From an uncultured Pseudomonadota bacterium (GTDB lineage: Bacteria; Pseudomonadota; Gammaproteobacteria; Burkholderiales; Rhodocyclaceae), in contig CAMLHL010000052.1 in the NCBI GenBank assembly GCA_946479855.1, forward strand, positions 1 through 21,346: a DNA stretch of 21,346 bases. Reading direction: 5' to 3'. Of this stretch, positions 8,642-16,440 are shown piece by piece (position 1 is the first letter of the stretch; each line of letters begins with the position of its first letter). The notes beneath the pieces were generated by a model. The model was not told the origin of the DNA and searched no databases. It saw only the letters and a list, made by a program, of their open reading frames with translations. Both the position numbers and the translations under genes were made by a program.

Positions 8642-10387
8642 ATGTCCAATGGCTCCGCCCACCACAATGGTGTCGATATCAACAGCCTGAGTCCGCTGGA
8701 ATCGCTCGGCAAGGCTGTCAGCAACGCCATCGATCCGTATGGCGTGACGACCTCGCTGCTCAACGCCCATGTGGCCTGGATGATGCACCCGCAGGAACTG
8801 ACGCGTGCCGTCAACGCCCTGTCCGGCGACCTTCTGGCGCTGCAGTCACATGTTTTGCGGCGGGCAATGGGTATCCAGTCGACCGATGTTATCCAGCCGC
8901 ACGTGGACGACGCGCGTTTTGCTGATCCGGTATGGAGCGACTCGCCCACCTGGGATATCGTCAAGGAGTGGTACATCGCCTTTACGCACCGCCTCGAGGA
9001 CATGCTCTTCGAGACGCCTGGACTGTCCGACAAGGAGCGTCGCCGTTCCGCCTTCTGGCTGCGTAACTGGTTGAACATGGTCGCGCCGACCAACTTCTTC
9101 TGGCTGAATCCGGTGGCCATGCAGCGCTTTGTCGAAACCAACGGCGACAGCCTGAGGAAAGGCTGGGAATACTTCCTGCGTGACGTCAAGGCCAAAAACA
9201 TCCTGATGGTCGAGCAGGATGCCTTCACGGTCGGCGAGAATCTGGCGACGACGCCGGGCAAGGTGATCTTTCGCAACCGCCTAGTCGAACTGATCCACTA
9301 TGAGCCGACGACCGACAAGGTACGGGCCATGCCCGTCGTAATCATCACGCCGTGGATCAACAAATTCTACGTCCTCGACCTGACGCCCAGGAAGAGCATG
9401 GTCAAATACCTGACCGATCAGGGATTTTCGGTCTTCATTACCAGCTGGAAGAATCCGGATGCCGAAATGTCCGGTGTCCGTTTCGACGACTATCTGCTCG
9501 AAGGCGTCGACGAAGTCGTGCGTGTTGCTGGCGAGTTCTGCCAGGTGCCCAAAGTCCATCTGGCCGGCTATTGCATCGGTGGCACCCTGGTCGCGACCTA
9601 CATGGCCTGGGCCAACAAGCGTTTCGCGGCCAAGGATGTGCCGGTGGCGCACTGGACGCTGTTGACGACCCTGATCGATTTTTCTCATCCGGGCGACATC
9701 GACGTATTCATTGACGAGGCGTGCATCAGTGCCCTCGATGGCTCGATGGCCCAGAAGGGGTATCTCGATGGAAGCGAAATGGCCAGTTCCTTCCGCATGC
9801 TGCGCTCGAACCCGCTGATCTGGCATTACTGGGAGCATAGCTACCTGCGCGGCGAGCCGTTGCCACCGTTCGACGTTCTGTTCTGGAACATGGATACGAC
9901 GCGCATGCCGTATGCCATGCATTCCTATTACCTGCGTGAGCTTTATCTGGAAAACAACCTGATCAAGCGCGGCAAGCTGAATATCGCCGGTGAAGCGATC
10001 GACCTAGACAATATCACCCAGCCCCTCTATGCCGTGACTGCCGAGGACGATCATATCGCGCCGTGGAAGCAGTGCTACCGTATCCGCAAATACATCAACG
10101 TTGCCGCCCCGGTGCGCTTCGCACTCTCCACTTCGGGTCATATTCTCGGGATCGTCAATCCGCCGGTTACGCCGCCCAAGCGAGCCTACTGGATTGGTGA
10201 AGCCGAACGTAACGAGCATTGGGAACACTGGTTCGACCGGGCCGAGAAAAAAACCGGTACCTGGTGGGACGACTGGACACACTGGCTAGGCAAGAAAACC
10301 GGCGATCTGGTCGATGCCTACCCGGCGGCGAATCGCAAATTCCCCGCCCTGGCCGCCGCTCCCGGGACCTATGTTCTGGAAAAATAA
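8642..10387 (+). CDS. phaC: Class I poly(3-hydroxyalkanoate) synthase
   Basis: A 581-residue enzyme that polymerises hydroxyacyl-CoA into storage polyester on the surface of cytoplasmic granules. The lipase-like box GYCIGG holds the nucleophile Cys311. The other members of the catalytic triad are Asp470 in EDDHIAPW and His500 in SGHILGIVNPP. Length and triad positions fit class I enzymes (Ralstonia type, about 590 residues), which work without a PhaE or PhaR partner. The ATG at 8642 is preferred because GGAAGAGG lies upstream and the longer in-frame alternatives (from 8408) run inside the ribonuclease gene. No phaA, phaB or phasin gene is adjacent, so monomer supply must be encoded elsewhere. 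It may be co-transcribed with the ribonuclease gene. Confidence 0.94.
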   Translation: MSNGSAHHNGVDINSLSPLESLGKAVSNAIDPYGVTTSLLNAHVAWMMHPQELTRAVNALSGDLLALQSHVLRRAMGIQSTDVIQPHVDDARFADPVWSDSPTWDIVKEWYIAFTHRLEDMLFETPGLSDKERRRSAFWLRNWLNMVAPTNFFWLNPVAMQRFVETNGDSLRKGWEYFLRDVKAKNILMVEQDAFTVGENLATTPGKVIFRNRLVELIHYEPTTDKVRAMPVVIITPWINKFYVLDLTPRKSMVKYLTDQGFSVFITSWKNPDAEMSGVRFDDYLLEGVDEVVRVAGEFCQVPKVHLAGYCIGGTLVATYMAWANKRFAAKDVPVAHWTLLTTLIDFSHPGDIDVFIDEACISALDGSMAQKGYLDGSEMASSFRMLRSNPLIWHYWEHSYLRGEPLPPFDVLFWNMDTTRMPYAMHSYYLRELYLENNLIKRGKLNIAGEAIDLDNITQPLYAVTAEDDHIAPWKQCYRIRKYINVAAPVRFALSTSGHILGIVNPPVTPPKRAYWIGEAERNEHWEHWFDRAEKKTGTWWDDWTHWLGKKTGDLVDAYPAANRKFPALAAAPGTYVLEK

Positions 10388-10471
10388 GTTCCTGAATTGC
10401 TTGTGGGGTGGTTGTTTGCGTCCTGAGTTGGTACATTCGCCATTGCCCCGAAAACTTCCGCTGAGACCGCT

Positions 10472-11095
10472 ATGACGACCGTTCCGAGCACGACCTCCGC
10501 CACGGCCTCGAAGGCCGGCGTCGACTTGTTGCGCATCGTGCGCATCAACGAAGAGATCAAGTCGGTAGTCAATGTCGCATTCAAGATCAACATCATGGCC
10601 CTCAATGCTATTTTCCTGGCCAAGCGGGCAGGTACCGCCGCGCGCGGATTCGGCGTATTGTCTAACGAATTGCGGATATTTTCGCAGGATCTGCGCGACT
10701 GCATGAGTTCGCTGAACGGGCTGATTCACGGTTGTGTCAATGAAGTCTCAGTGGTCCTTCAGGATATTCGCCATATCCGGCTGCTGCGTCAGGCCGTCGA
10801 AATATCGTCGGTGGCGCGCCTCGAGCAGGTGCTGGCAGAGCGGGAAGATAACCATCAACGGCATGCTGCGCGACTGGACCGTCTGCGCAAGCAACTCAAG
10901 CGCGCCCTCGAAGAAGCATTCCAGATCGTCGAGCTGGGTGGGGTGCTGGCCAAATCGGCAAAGATTGAAGCCGCTTACGGCCAGTCTTTTGCCGTACCGC
11001 TGACTCAGGTTTCCGGGGAATTCGACGGCATCGTCGAGGAAATTCGCGCTTCGCTGGAATCGCTGCGGCGCTCGGCCTTTTTTACCAGCAATTAA
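10472..11095 (+). CDS. Soluble chemoreceptor-tip-like helical protein
   Basis: A 207-residue, almost wholly helical protein with no membrane segment, signal peptide or recognised sensor domain. Residues 30-75 resemble the hairpin tip of methyl-accepting chemotaxis proteins. FKINIMALNAIFLAKRAG aligns with the receptor sequence FQTNILALNAAVEAARAG, and ARGFGVLSNELR with GRGFAVVAGEVR. In Tsr numbering, the equivalents of F373, N376, I377, L380, N381, R388 and F396 are kept, but E385 and E391 are replaced by Leu and Thr. Residues 157-195 give a weaker second match (AKSAKIEAAYGQSFAVPL). The methylation helices are absent. The start follows only a weak GAGACC. The diiron-protein gene begins 26 bases after the stop, so the pair is probably one transcript. 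It might act as a signalling partner of CheA/CheW or as a decoy; the homology is by eye. Confidence 0.7.
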   Translation: MTTVPSTTSATASKAGVDLLRIVRINEEIKSVVNVAFKINIMALNAIFLAKRAGTAARGFGVLSNELRIFSQDLRDCMSSLNGLIHGCVNEVSVVLQDIRHIRLLRQAVEISSVARLEQVLAEREDNHQRHAARLDRLRKQLKRALEEAFQIVELGGVLAKSAKIEAAYGQSFAVPLTQVSGEFDGIVEEIRASLESLRRSAFFTSN

Positions 11096-11121
11096 GCGAA
11101 GAAATACAGGAGAGGGGAGAC

Positions 11122-11862
11122 GTGAAAACGACAAAAACAATCTTTCAGGATGGCAATCACAAATGGATCGCCATCGTTCGCGACCCGAACAAACCGAATT
11201 ACCTGATCGATACCAACGAGTATCTGGTGACCCATGGCGAACAGGGCCTGCTGCTCGATCCGGGTGGGGCCGAAGTCTTTCCGGCTGTTTTTTCGGCGCT
11301 CTCCGCCGAATTTGATCCTTCCGCACTGGCCGGCATCTTTGCCTCGCATCAGGATCCGGACGTCTGTTCATCGCTCGCCCTGTGGCTCGAGTTCAATCCG
11401 AAGATGCGGTGCTACGTCAGCTGGTTGTGGCGGAGTTTCATCCCCCACTTCGGCGGTACAGCCGAGACTTTCGTGGCCCTTCCCGACGAAGGCGGTGAAA
11501 TTTCACTCGACGGCCTGATCCTGCAGGCCGTGCCGGCGCATTACCTGCACTCATCGGGCAACTTCAATCTCTACGACAAGTTCGCCAAGGTGCTCTTCTC
11601 CGGTGATGTTGGTGCGGCACTGCTGCCTCCGGGCGAGGATGGCCTGTTCGTCGAGAATTTCGATACCCACATCCGCTATGCCGAAGGCTTCCATAAGCGC
11701 TGGATGGGTTCCAATGAGGCCAAGCGTCGCTGGTGCGAGCGGGCGGCCCGGATGGAGATCGACATGCTCTGCCCGCAGCATGGCGCAATCTACCAGGGGG
11801 ACGATGTGCTGCGCTTCATCAACTGGTTTGATGAATTACAGGTAGGTATTGCCGGTGCCTGA
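11122..11862 (+). CDS. ODP-like diiron metallo-beta-lactamase protein (oxygen-binding type)
   Basis: A 246-residue protein with the diiron core fold of flavodiiron proteins but no flavodoxin domain. Candidate iron ligands in order: H76, D78 and D80 in SHQDPDV, H143 in YLHSSGN, D162 in LFSGDVG, H220 in CPQHGAIYQG. The sixth motif residue, His in the usual HxExDH, is Val here. Family knowledge: the stand-alone ODP of Treponema denticola binds oxygen at such a site and signals through a chemoreceptor without its own sensor. The start is GTG at 11122 with AGGGGAGA directly upstream. It follows the chemoreceptor-tip-like gene and precedes the hemerythrin operon. Alternatives are a small NO or peroxide reductase, or a generic metallo-beta-lactamase hydrolase, which the Asp-rich, Val-altered motif makes less likely. 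Confidence 0.8.
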   Translation: MKTTKTIFQDGNHKWIAIVRDPNKPNYLIDTNEYLVTHGEQGLLLDPGGAEVFPAVFSALSAEFDPSALAGIFASHQDPDVCSSLALWLEFNPKMRCYVSWLWRSFIPHFGGTAETFVALPDEGGEISLDGLILQAVPAHYLHSSGNFNLYDKFAKVLFSGDVGAALLPPGEDGLFVENFDTHIRYAEGFHKRWMGSNEAKRRWCERAARMEIDMLCPQHGAIYQGDDVLRFINWFDELQVGIAGA

Positions 11863-11873
11863 TTTAGCGGGAT

Positions 11874-11887
11874 TTGATGGTGGTCAA
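11874..11887 (+). promoter_or_regulatory. FNR/DNR-like binding site upstream of the hemerythrin operon
   Basis: TTGATGGTGGTCAA matches TTGATnnnnATCAA at 9 of 10 fixed positions. Its centre, 11880.5, is 63 bases before the hemerythrin start. A start site 41.5 bases downstream would be near 11922, with GAGAAT at 11911-11916 as a fair -10 box. The layout fits activation by FNR (oxygen) or DNR/NnrR-type (nitric oxide) regulators, which share this target. No such regulator gene is in the window. Confidence 0.6.
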
Positions 11888-11943
11888 AGTGTCTGGACGG
11901 ACGTAAATACGAGAATGGCTCACCGATCATCAATGAGCCAGAC

Positions 11944-12390
11944 ATGACCACCATCCGCAGTTATATGAGCGAAGACCATCACCGTTGTGATGATCTTTTC
12001 GCCGAGGCCGAGCAGGCTATCGGCAAAGGCAACCTTGATGCCGCCCGCGCCGCCTTCGGACATTTCCGGAGCGCCGTACTGACACATTTCGGCAGCGAGG
12101 AAAAGACGCTGTTCCCCATTTTTGAGGCCAAGACCGGGATGAGCATGGGGCCGACCCAGGTCATGCGGATGGAGCACGAACAGATGCGGGCGTTGTTCGA
12201 CGATGCGGCCGCCGCCCTGGAGGCTGGTAAGGCCGAGGATTATCTCGGAATTGCCGATACCTTGCTGATCATGATGCAGCAGCACAATATGAAGGAAGAG
12301 AATATTCTTTACCCGATGTGCGACCAGCATCTGTCGGCTGAATTGCCGGGCATTCTCGAACGTCTGGAAAAGGAACTCTGCGAAGCATGA
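11944..12390 (+). CDS. Bacterial hemerythrin (HHE-domain diiron protein)
   Basis: A 148-residue cytoplasmic four-helix protein that would bind oxygen or nitric oxide at a non-heme diiron centre. Candidate ligands in order: H12/H13 in EDHHRCD, H48 and E52 in THFGSEE, H78 in MEHEQ, H114 and E118 in QHNMKEENILYP. The pattern and length fit single-domain bacterial hemerythrins of the HHE type. It is the first gene of a tight operon: the DUF2249 gene overlaps its stop by 4 bases. The FNR/DNR-like box just upstream suggests induction at low oxygen or by nitric oxide, where proteins of this family are known to act in NO tolerance and oxygen delivery. The ribosome-binding site is weak (GAG at 11934-11936). 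Confidence 0.92.
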   Translation: MTTIRSYMSEDHHRCDDLFAEAEQAIGKGNLDAARAAFGHFRSAVLTHFGSEEKTLFPIFEAKTGMSMGPTQVMRMEHEQMRALFDDAAAALEAGKAEDYLGIADTLLIMMQQHNMKEENILYPMCDQHLSAELPGILERLEKELCEA

Positions 12391-12614
12391 CTCACCCGAA
12401 AACTCCCCATGTCATCGATGCGCGCTACATGGAGCCGCCCGAGCCCTTTGTCGCCACCATGGAGATGCTCGATACTCTGAAATTTGGCGAAAAAATGCTG
12501 CTGCTTCTCTTTCGTGAGCCGCATCCGCTATACAAGGTATTGCGCCAGAATGGGCACGATTACGAGGTTGAATTACAGCCCGACGGTACCTTTGAAATCC
12601 TGATTTCACGCTGA
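12387..12614 (+). CDS. DUF2249 (TusA/SirA-like fold) small protein
   Basis: A 75-residue protein matching the DUF2249 pattern: VIDARYMEPPEPFVATMEMLDTL, then a hydrophobic strand (MLLLLFREPHPLY), then the tyrosine- and glycine-containing LRQNGHDYEVELQPDGTFEI. The fold is expected to be like TusA/SirA, but the TusA sulfur-carrying Cys-Pro motif is absent, so a sulfur-relay role is not supported. DUF2249 proteins are commonly found with hemerythrins and denitrification or NO-stress genes; the biochemical function is unknown. The ATG lies in an ATGA overlap with the hemerythrin gene, so the two products are probably made in fixed ratio. Confidence 0.85.
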   Translation: MTHPKTPHVIDARYMEPPEPFVATMEMLDTLKFGEKMLLLLFREPHPLYKVLRQNGHDYEVELQPDGTFEILISR

Positions 12615-12624
12615 ACGAGCTGTC

Positions 12625-13923
12625 ATGCAAGGGCTGATGGCCTTCGAAAACGCGCCGCCCTATACGGCGCCGCTGCGTTTTTTTCTGACGGCGCCGCTAT
12701 TTGCTGCCCTCGCCGGTCTGCTGATCGCCTTCGAAGGGCCTGATATTTTTGCCTCGCGCTGGACTCCCGGTGCGCTGGCGGCGACGCATCTGCTGACCCT
12801 GGGTTTCATGCTGCAGGTGATGGTCGGTGCGCTGATCCAGATATTGCCTGTGGTCGCCGGAGCCAATCTGAAACGGCCGCTCGCCGTGGCGTGGATTGTT
12901 CACACGGGTCTTTCCTGCGGTGTCCTGCTGCTGGCGACCGGCTTTTATTTCGGCAATCCGCTTTTGTTGAGCATCGCCCCGTTGTTGCTGTCTCTGACGG
13001 TGCTGGTTTTCCTGGGGGCCACGATGACCGCCTTGATCAGCGTGTCGTCTACCAGCCCGACCATTCGCGGCCTCAAGGTTGCCCTGTTCGGGCTGTTCAG
13101 CGTCGTGAGCCTCGGCGTGCTGATGGCACTGGCGCTGGTCAACGGCTGGGCGCTGCCCTTGCCGCTGCTCGCCGATCTGCATGCCGGCTGGGGATTGGGC
13201 GGTTGGGCCGGGGTGCTGCTCGCGGCGATGGCCTATGTCGTGGTGCCCATGTTCCAGCTGACGCCGGGTTACCCGGCACGAATCAGCTGGTGGTTTCCCT
13301 GGGTGATGCTGGCCATGCTGCTGCTATGGAGTGGCGCTGTCCTGCTCGGCTGGAACTGGCTGGTTCGTTTCTGCCAGTTCGCCGCTGCCGTGACGGGCAT
13401 TGTCTTTGCCGGCCTGACCGTGCGTCTGCAGGGGAAAAGACGCCGGGCGCGGGCCGATGCTACCTATCGCTACTGGCAGCTCGGATTGTCGGCGAGCATT
13501 TTTGCCCTTTTCTTGTTGTCGACCGTAGCATTGTGGCCGGCAGCGACGGAGATCGACGGCTGGACGCTGTTTTTTGGCGTCTTGCTGGTGGCTGGTGGTT
13601 TTTTGCCCTTCATTGCCGGCATGCTCTACAAGATTGTTCCCTTCATCTCCTGGATGCACCTGCAGAGTTCAGGGCAGGGCAAGGTTTTTGCGCCGGCCTT
13701 GAACAAGCTCTTGCCGGACATCGATATGCACCGGCAAATGCTCGCCTACATTGTGGCGCTGGGCCTGCTGTTGGCTGCCGTGGCGCTTCCGGGCTGGCTG
13801 GCCCGTATTGCCGGGCTGGCCTTTGCCGTGGCCAACGGCTGGCTGGGCTGGAATCTGTGGTGCACCGTGCTGCGTTATCGCCGGGCGGAAAGTGATATTG
13901 CCCTCAAGCTGGCTGCTAAATGA
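12625..13923 (+). CDS. Predicted 12-helix membrane protein, heme-copper oxidase subunit I/NnrS-like
   Basis: A 432-residue, very hydrophobic protein with about 12 membrane helices, the number found in heme-copper oxidase subunit I and in NnrS. Several His lie in or at the ends of helices: THLLTLGFMLQVMVGALIQ in helix 2, WIVHTG in helix 3, ADLHAGWGLGG in helix 6, SWMHLQ after helix 10 and DMHRQM before helix 11. The His-Leu-x-x-Leu-Gly helix followed by a Pro-ended GALIQILPVV resembles heme-binding helices, but the full oxidase ligand set (two His in sequence plus Cu-B His pair) is not clear. The start could be 12625 or 12637; AAGGG at 12629-12633 lies only 3 bases from the second ATG. It is third in the hemerythrin operon. 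A role in NO or oxygen handling is inference. Confidence 0.7.
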   Translation: MQGLMAFENAPPYTAPLRFFLTAPLFAALAGLLIAFEGPDIFASRWTPGALAATHLLTLGFMLQVMVGALIQILPVVAGANLKRPLAVAWIVHTGLSCGVLLLATGFYFGNPLLLSIAPLLLSLTVLVFLGATMTALISVSSTSPTIRGLKVALFGLFSVVSLGVLMALALVNGWALPLPLLADLHAGWGLGGWAGVLLAAMAYVVVPMFQLTPGYPARISWWFPWVMLAMLLLWSGAVLLGWNWLVRFCQFAAAVTGIVFAGLTVRLQGKRRRARADATYRYWQLGLSASIFALFLLSTVALWPAATEIDGWTLFFGVLLVAGGFLPFIAGMLYKIVPFISWMHLQSSGQGKVFAPALNKLLPDIDMHRQMLAYIVALGLLLAAVALPGWLARIAGLAFAVANGWLGWNLWCTVLRYRRAESDIALKLAAK

Positions 13924-14300
13924 GCTATCTGGCCATCAAGCACCTGCATGTCACCTGCGTTGTCCTCAGTGGCCTGGGGTTCTCCTTGCGCGGCGGATGG
14001 ATGCTGACCGGGTCAATGCTGGGCCAGCACCGGCTGACGCGGGTACTGCCGCATGTTGTTGACTCGCTGCTGCTGGGTAGTGCACTGACCATGGCCTGGA
14101 TGAGCGGTCAGTATCCGTTTGTGAACGGCTGGCTGACCGCCAAGCTCTGCGGCCTGCTCGCTTATATCCTGCTCGGGATGATGGCGCTGAAGCGGGGCCG
14201 AACCAAAGCGAGCCGCGGATTTTTTTTCGGGCTGGCGCTGCTTGTATACGCCTACATCGTCAGTGTGGCGCTGACGCGCAACCCGTCCATCTTTTTCTGA
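13920..14300 (+). CDS. SirB2-family inner-membrane protein
   Basis: A 126-residue protein with four predicted membrane helices. The N-terminal segment YLAIKHLHVTCVVLSGLGF and the following LRGGWML match the SirB2 family (named from Salmonella invasion-gene expression), whose members often have His and Arg at these places. The biochemical function is not known. The start overlaps the stop of the 12-helix protein gene (ATGA), making this the last gene of the hemerythrin operon. A GC-rich hairpin at 14325-14350 follows. Confidence 0.85.
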   Translation: MSYLAIKHLHVTCVVLSGLGFSLRGGWMLTGSMLGQHRLTRVLPHVVDSLLLGSALTMAWMSGQYPFVNGWLTAKLCGLLAYILLGMMALKRGRTKASRGFFFGLALLVYAYIVSVALTRNPSIFF

Positions 14301-14324
14301 GACTACTGCGCTGTCCTGGGGTAT

Positions 14325-14350
14325 CGTCCTCCCGCTCGGGCGGGAGGACG
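14325..14350. terminator. GC-rich hairpin between convergent genes, likely shared terminator
   Basis: A perfect 11-base stem (14325-14335 with 14340-14350) closes on a TCGG loop. It lies between the stop of the SirB2-like gene (14300) and the stop of the sigma-54 activator (14358). No T-run follows on either strand, so it is an atypical terminator or an RNA 3'-end stabiliser. Confidence 0.6.
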
Positions 14351-14357
14351 GGGATGC

Positions 14358-16343
14358 TTACATCCGGCCCAGCTTGCGGTACAGCGTATTGCGGCTGATG
14401 CCAAGTTGGCGGGCGGCGGCAGAAATATTTCCGCCGGCGGCTTCGAGCGTTCGCAGGGCGGCCTGCCGGCTGATCTCATCCAGGCTGTTGGCGCCTTCGA
14501 GCGGGGCTGCCGCCCATGGATCGTAAGCCGGTACGCTGCAGGCAGCGGGCGGTGCAGTCTCGAACAGTTCTTCCGGCAGATGGGTTTCGGTGATCACGGT
14601 TTCATCGTCGTCGAGCAGCGCGATAGCGACCCGGATGACATTGAACAACTGGCGGATATTGCCAGGCCAGCCATAACGCTCGATAGCCTGCAGGGCACCT
14701 TCGGAAAACTTGACCGGTTCGCTGCGGGTGGCGGCTTCAGCGACAGCCAGTTTGTTGACCATGGTCCGAATGTCGGTCCGGTCGCGCAGCGGCGGGAGGG
14801 TGACGCTCAAGCCATTGAGGCGATAGTAGAGATCTTCGCGGAAGGTGCCGCGGGCCACTTCTTCGCGCAACTTGCGGTGGGTGGCGCAGACCAGCGAGAT
14901 GTCCACCTGAATTGCCCGGGTGCTGCCCAGCGGCGTCACGCAGCGCTCCTGCAGCACGCGCAGCAGGCGGGCCTGCAGGTTCAGTGGCATGTCGCCGATT
15001 TCGTCGAGGAAGAGGGTGCCGCCATGCGCCTGCTGGATCTTGCCTGGCGCCCCTTCCTTGCGGGCACCTGTGAAGGCGCCACCTTGGTAGCCAAAGAGTT
15101 CGGATTCGATCAGTGTTTCAGGAATCGAGGCGCAGTTGAGCGCCACGAACGGGGCGCCTTGGCGCGGGCCACTGTTGTGGAAGGCCTTGGCAAACATTTC
15201 CTTGCCGGCGCCGGATTCGCCCTGAATCAGGATCGGAATGTCACGGCCAAGGATGCGCCGAGCCCGGTCGATCGCCGCCTGCAGGCGGGCATCGCCGGTA
15301 TTCAGGGTATCCAGTGTCAGGGTCGGTGTGCCTCCTGTTTCGGCACGGCGGGCGGGTGGGCGCATCGCCGGTGGTTCGTCGAACACCCGGCCGGCGATGG
15401 CAAGTGGCGGTAACTGTCCACGTAGCTGAATATGAATTGGCCGCCCATTGACGTTGATTTCGCAGCTCGCCTGCAGGTTGTTACGCAGACGGTCGACAAG
15501 TGCCGATAGCGTGTTCTCGAAGACAATCGAAAAGTCGCGACGCACCGCATCCACCTGGCGTATGCCCAGAATCTCGATGCCCGCGGCATTGATCGCCAAA
15601 ACCTGGCCATCCGGCGAGACCGCGGCCATGCCTTCCTTGGGGCTGCTTAGATAGTCGGCGCGTCGATGGAAACAGACAATAATGTCCCGGGCATGGGTGG
15701 ACTCGAACAGGCGCTTTTCAATGATGACCGCGGAAAGTTTGACGAGGCCCAGCGTATGGCGCTGCTGACTGCGGTAGTCGCCGGAAATGTCGAGGACCCC
15801 AATCAGGCGACCATCCGGTCCGGCGATCGGACTGGCGCAACAGGTCAGGAAGCTGTTGTATTCGAGGAAGTGTTCGCCCCCCAGAACGGCCACGGGAAGT
15901 TCTTCCGACAGCGCGGTGCCGATGGCGTTGGTGCCGCGCAGATTTTCGTCCCAGGAGGCGCCGGCAGCCAGCGCAACGCGATCAGCACGATCGACGAAGT
16001 CGGGGTCGCCCACTGTCTCGAGTAGCAGACCATTGGCGTTGGCCATGATGACCATGCTTCCCGACTCGCGAATCTGCTCGTAAACATGCTCCATGATCGG
16101 CCGCCCCTGCGTGAGCAGGAAATGGCTGCGCTCCTGCTCGCTTTTCAACGAGAGCGGACTGAGAACATCCGAGGCGGGCATCAGGGTGGTGCCGGTCAGA
16201 CCCAGGCGACGACAACGCTCCCATGAGCGGATGATCAATGGGTCAACCAAGCCTTCCGGTAACGAGCCATGGTCAAAGAACAGCTGTCTGGCTTGCTCCA
16301 GTCGCTGACCATGAGCATCGGCTAATATTTGAAGACTACCCAT
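14358..16343 (-). CDS. AcoR-like sigma-54-dependent transcriptional activator
   Basis: A 661-residue regulator. An N-terminal sensory part has a GAF-type domain (about residues 80-205) and a PAS-like domain (about 235-320). The AAA+ domain carries Walker A GESGAGKE (375-382), the sigma-54 contact loop GAFTGA (422-427) and Walker B TLFLDEIGD (443-451). The C-terminal Fis-type helix-turn-helix ends in GISRNTLYRKLGRM. The start MGSLQILADAHGQRLEQAR and the phrase IRSWERCRRLGL are typical of AcoR-type activators of acetoin, alcohol and aldehyde catabolism. GGAGGAG lies just before the ATG on the minus strand. The gene is divergent from the PedF operon, whose sigma-54 promoter is at 16539-16554, so that operon is its most likely target, together with the aldehyde dehydrogenase at the right edge. 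Confidence 0.93.
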   Translation of the reverse strand: MGSLQILADAHGQRLEQARQLFFDHGSLPEGLVDPLIIRSWERCRRLGLTGTTLMPASDVLSPLSLKSEQERSHFLLTQGRPIMEHVYEQIRESGSMVIMANANGLLLETVGDPDFVDRADRVALAAGASWDENLRGTNAIGTALSEELPVAVLGGEHFLEYNSFLTCCASPIAGPDGRLIGVLDISGDYRSQQRHTLGLVKLSAVIIEKRLFESTHARDIIVCFHRRADYLSSPKEGMAAVSPDGQVLAINAAGIEILGIRQVDAVRRDFSIVFENTLSALVDRLRNNLQASCEINVNGRPIHIQLRGQLPPLAIAGRVFDEPPAMRPPARRAETGGTPTLTLDTLNTGDARLQAAIDRARRILGRDIPILIQGESGAGKEMFAKAFHNSGPRQGAPFVALNCASIPETLIESELFGYQGGAFTGARKEGAPGKIQQAHGGTLFLDEIGDMPLNLQARLLRVLQERCVTPLGSTRAIQVDISLVCATHRKLREEVARGTFREDLYYRLNGLSVTLPPLRDRTDIRTMVNKLAVAEAATRSEPVKFSEGALQAIERYGWPGNIRQLFNVIRVAIALLDDDETVITETHLPEELFETAPPAACSVPAYDPWAAAPLEGANSLDEISRQAALRTLEAAGGNISAAARQLGISRNTLYRKLGRM

Positions 16344-16440
16344 CTCTCCTCCGGGTCAATACTTATGATTGTTCTGTTGTTTCATAACGTAGCATATGTG
16401 CTTTTTGGAAGCAATGAAGAGAGCAGCAGGATTGGAGAGA

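Noticed and set aside
11827..11840. TTTGATGAATTACA as an FNR box
   Set aside because: Only one half-site fits, and it lies inside the diiron-protein gene; the site at 11874-11887 is far better.
12891..13895. Open frame of 334 codons in another plus-strand frame within the 12-helix protein gene
   Set aside because: The membrane protein in the other frame has coherent helices and overlapping operon starts; this frame gives Arg/Gly-rich noise.
12625..13923. Firm NnrS annotation for the 12-helix protein
   Set aside because: The usual NnrS sequence around its conserved His and Arg motifs is not present; only the topology and some His helices are similar.
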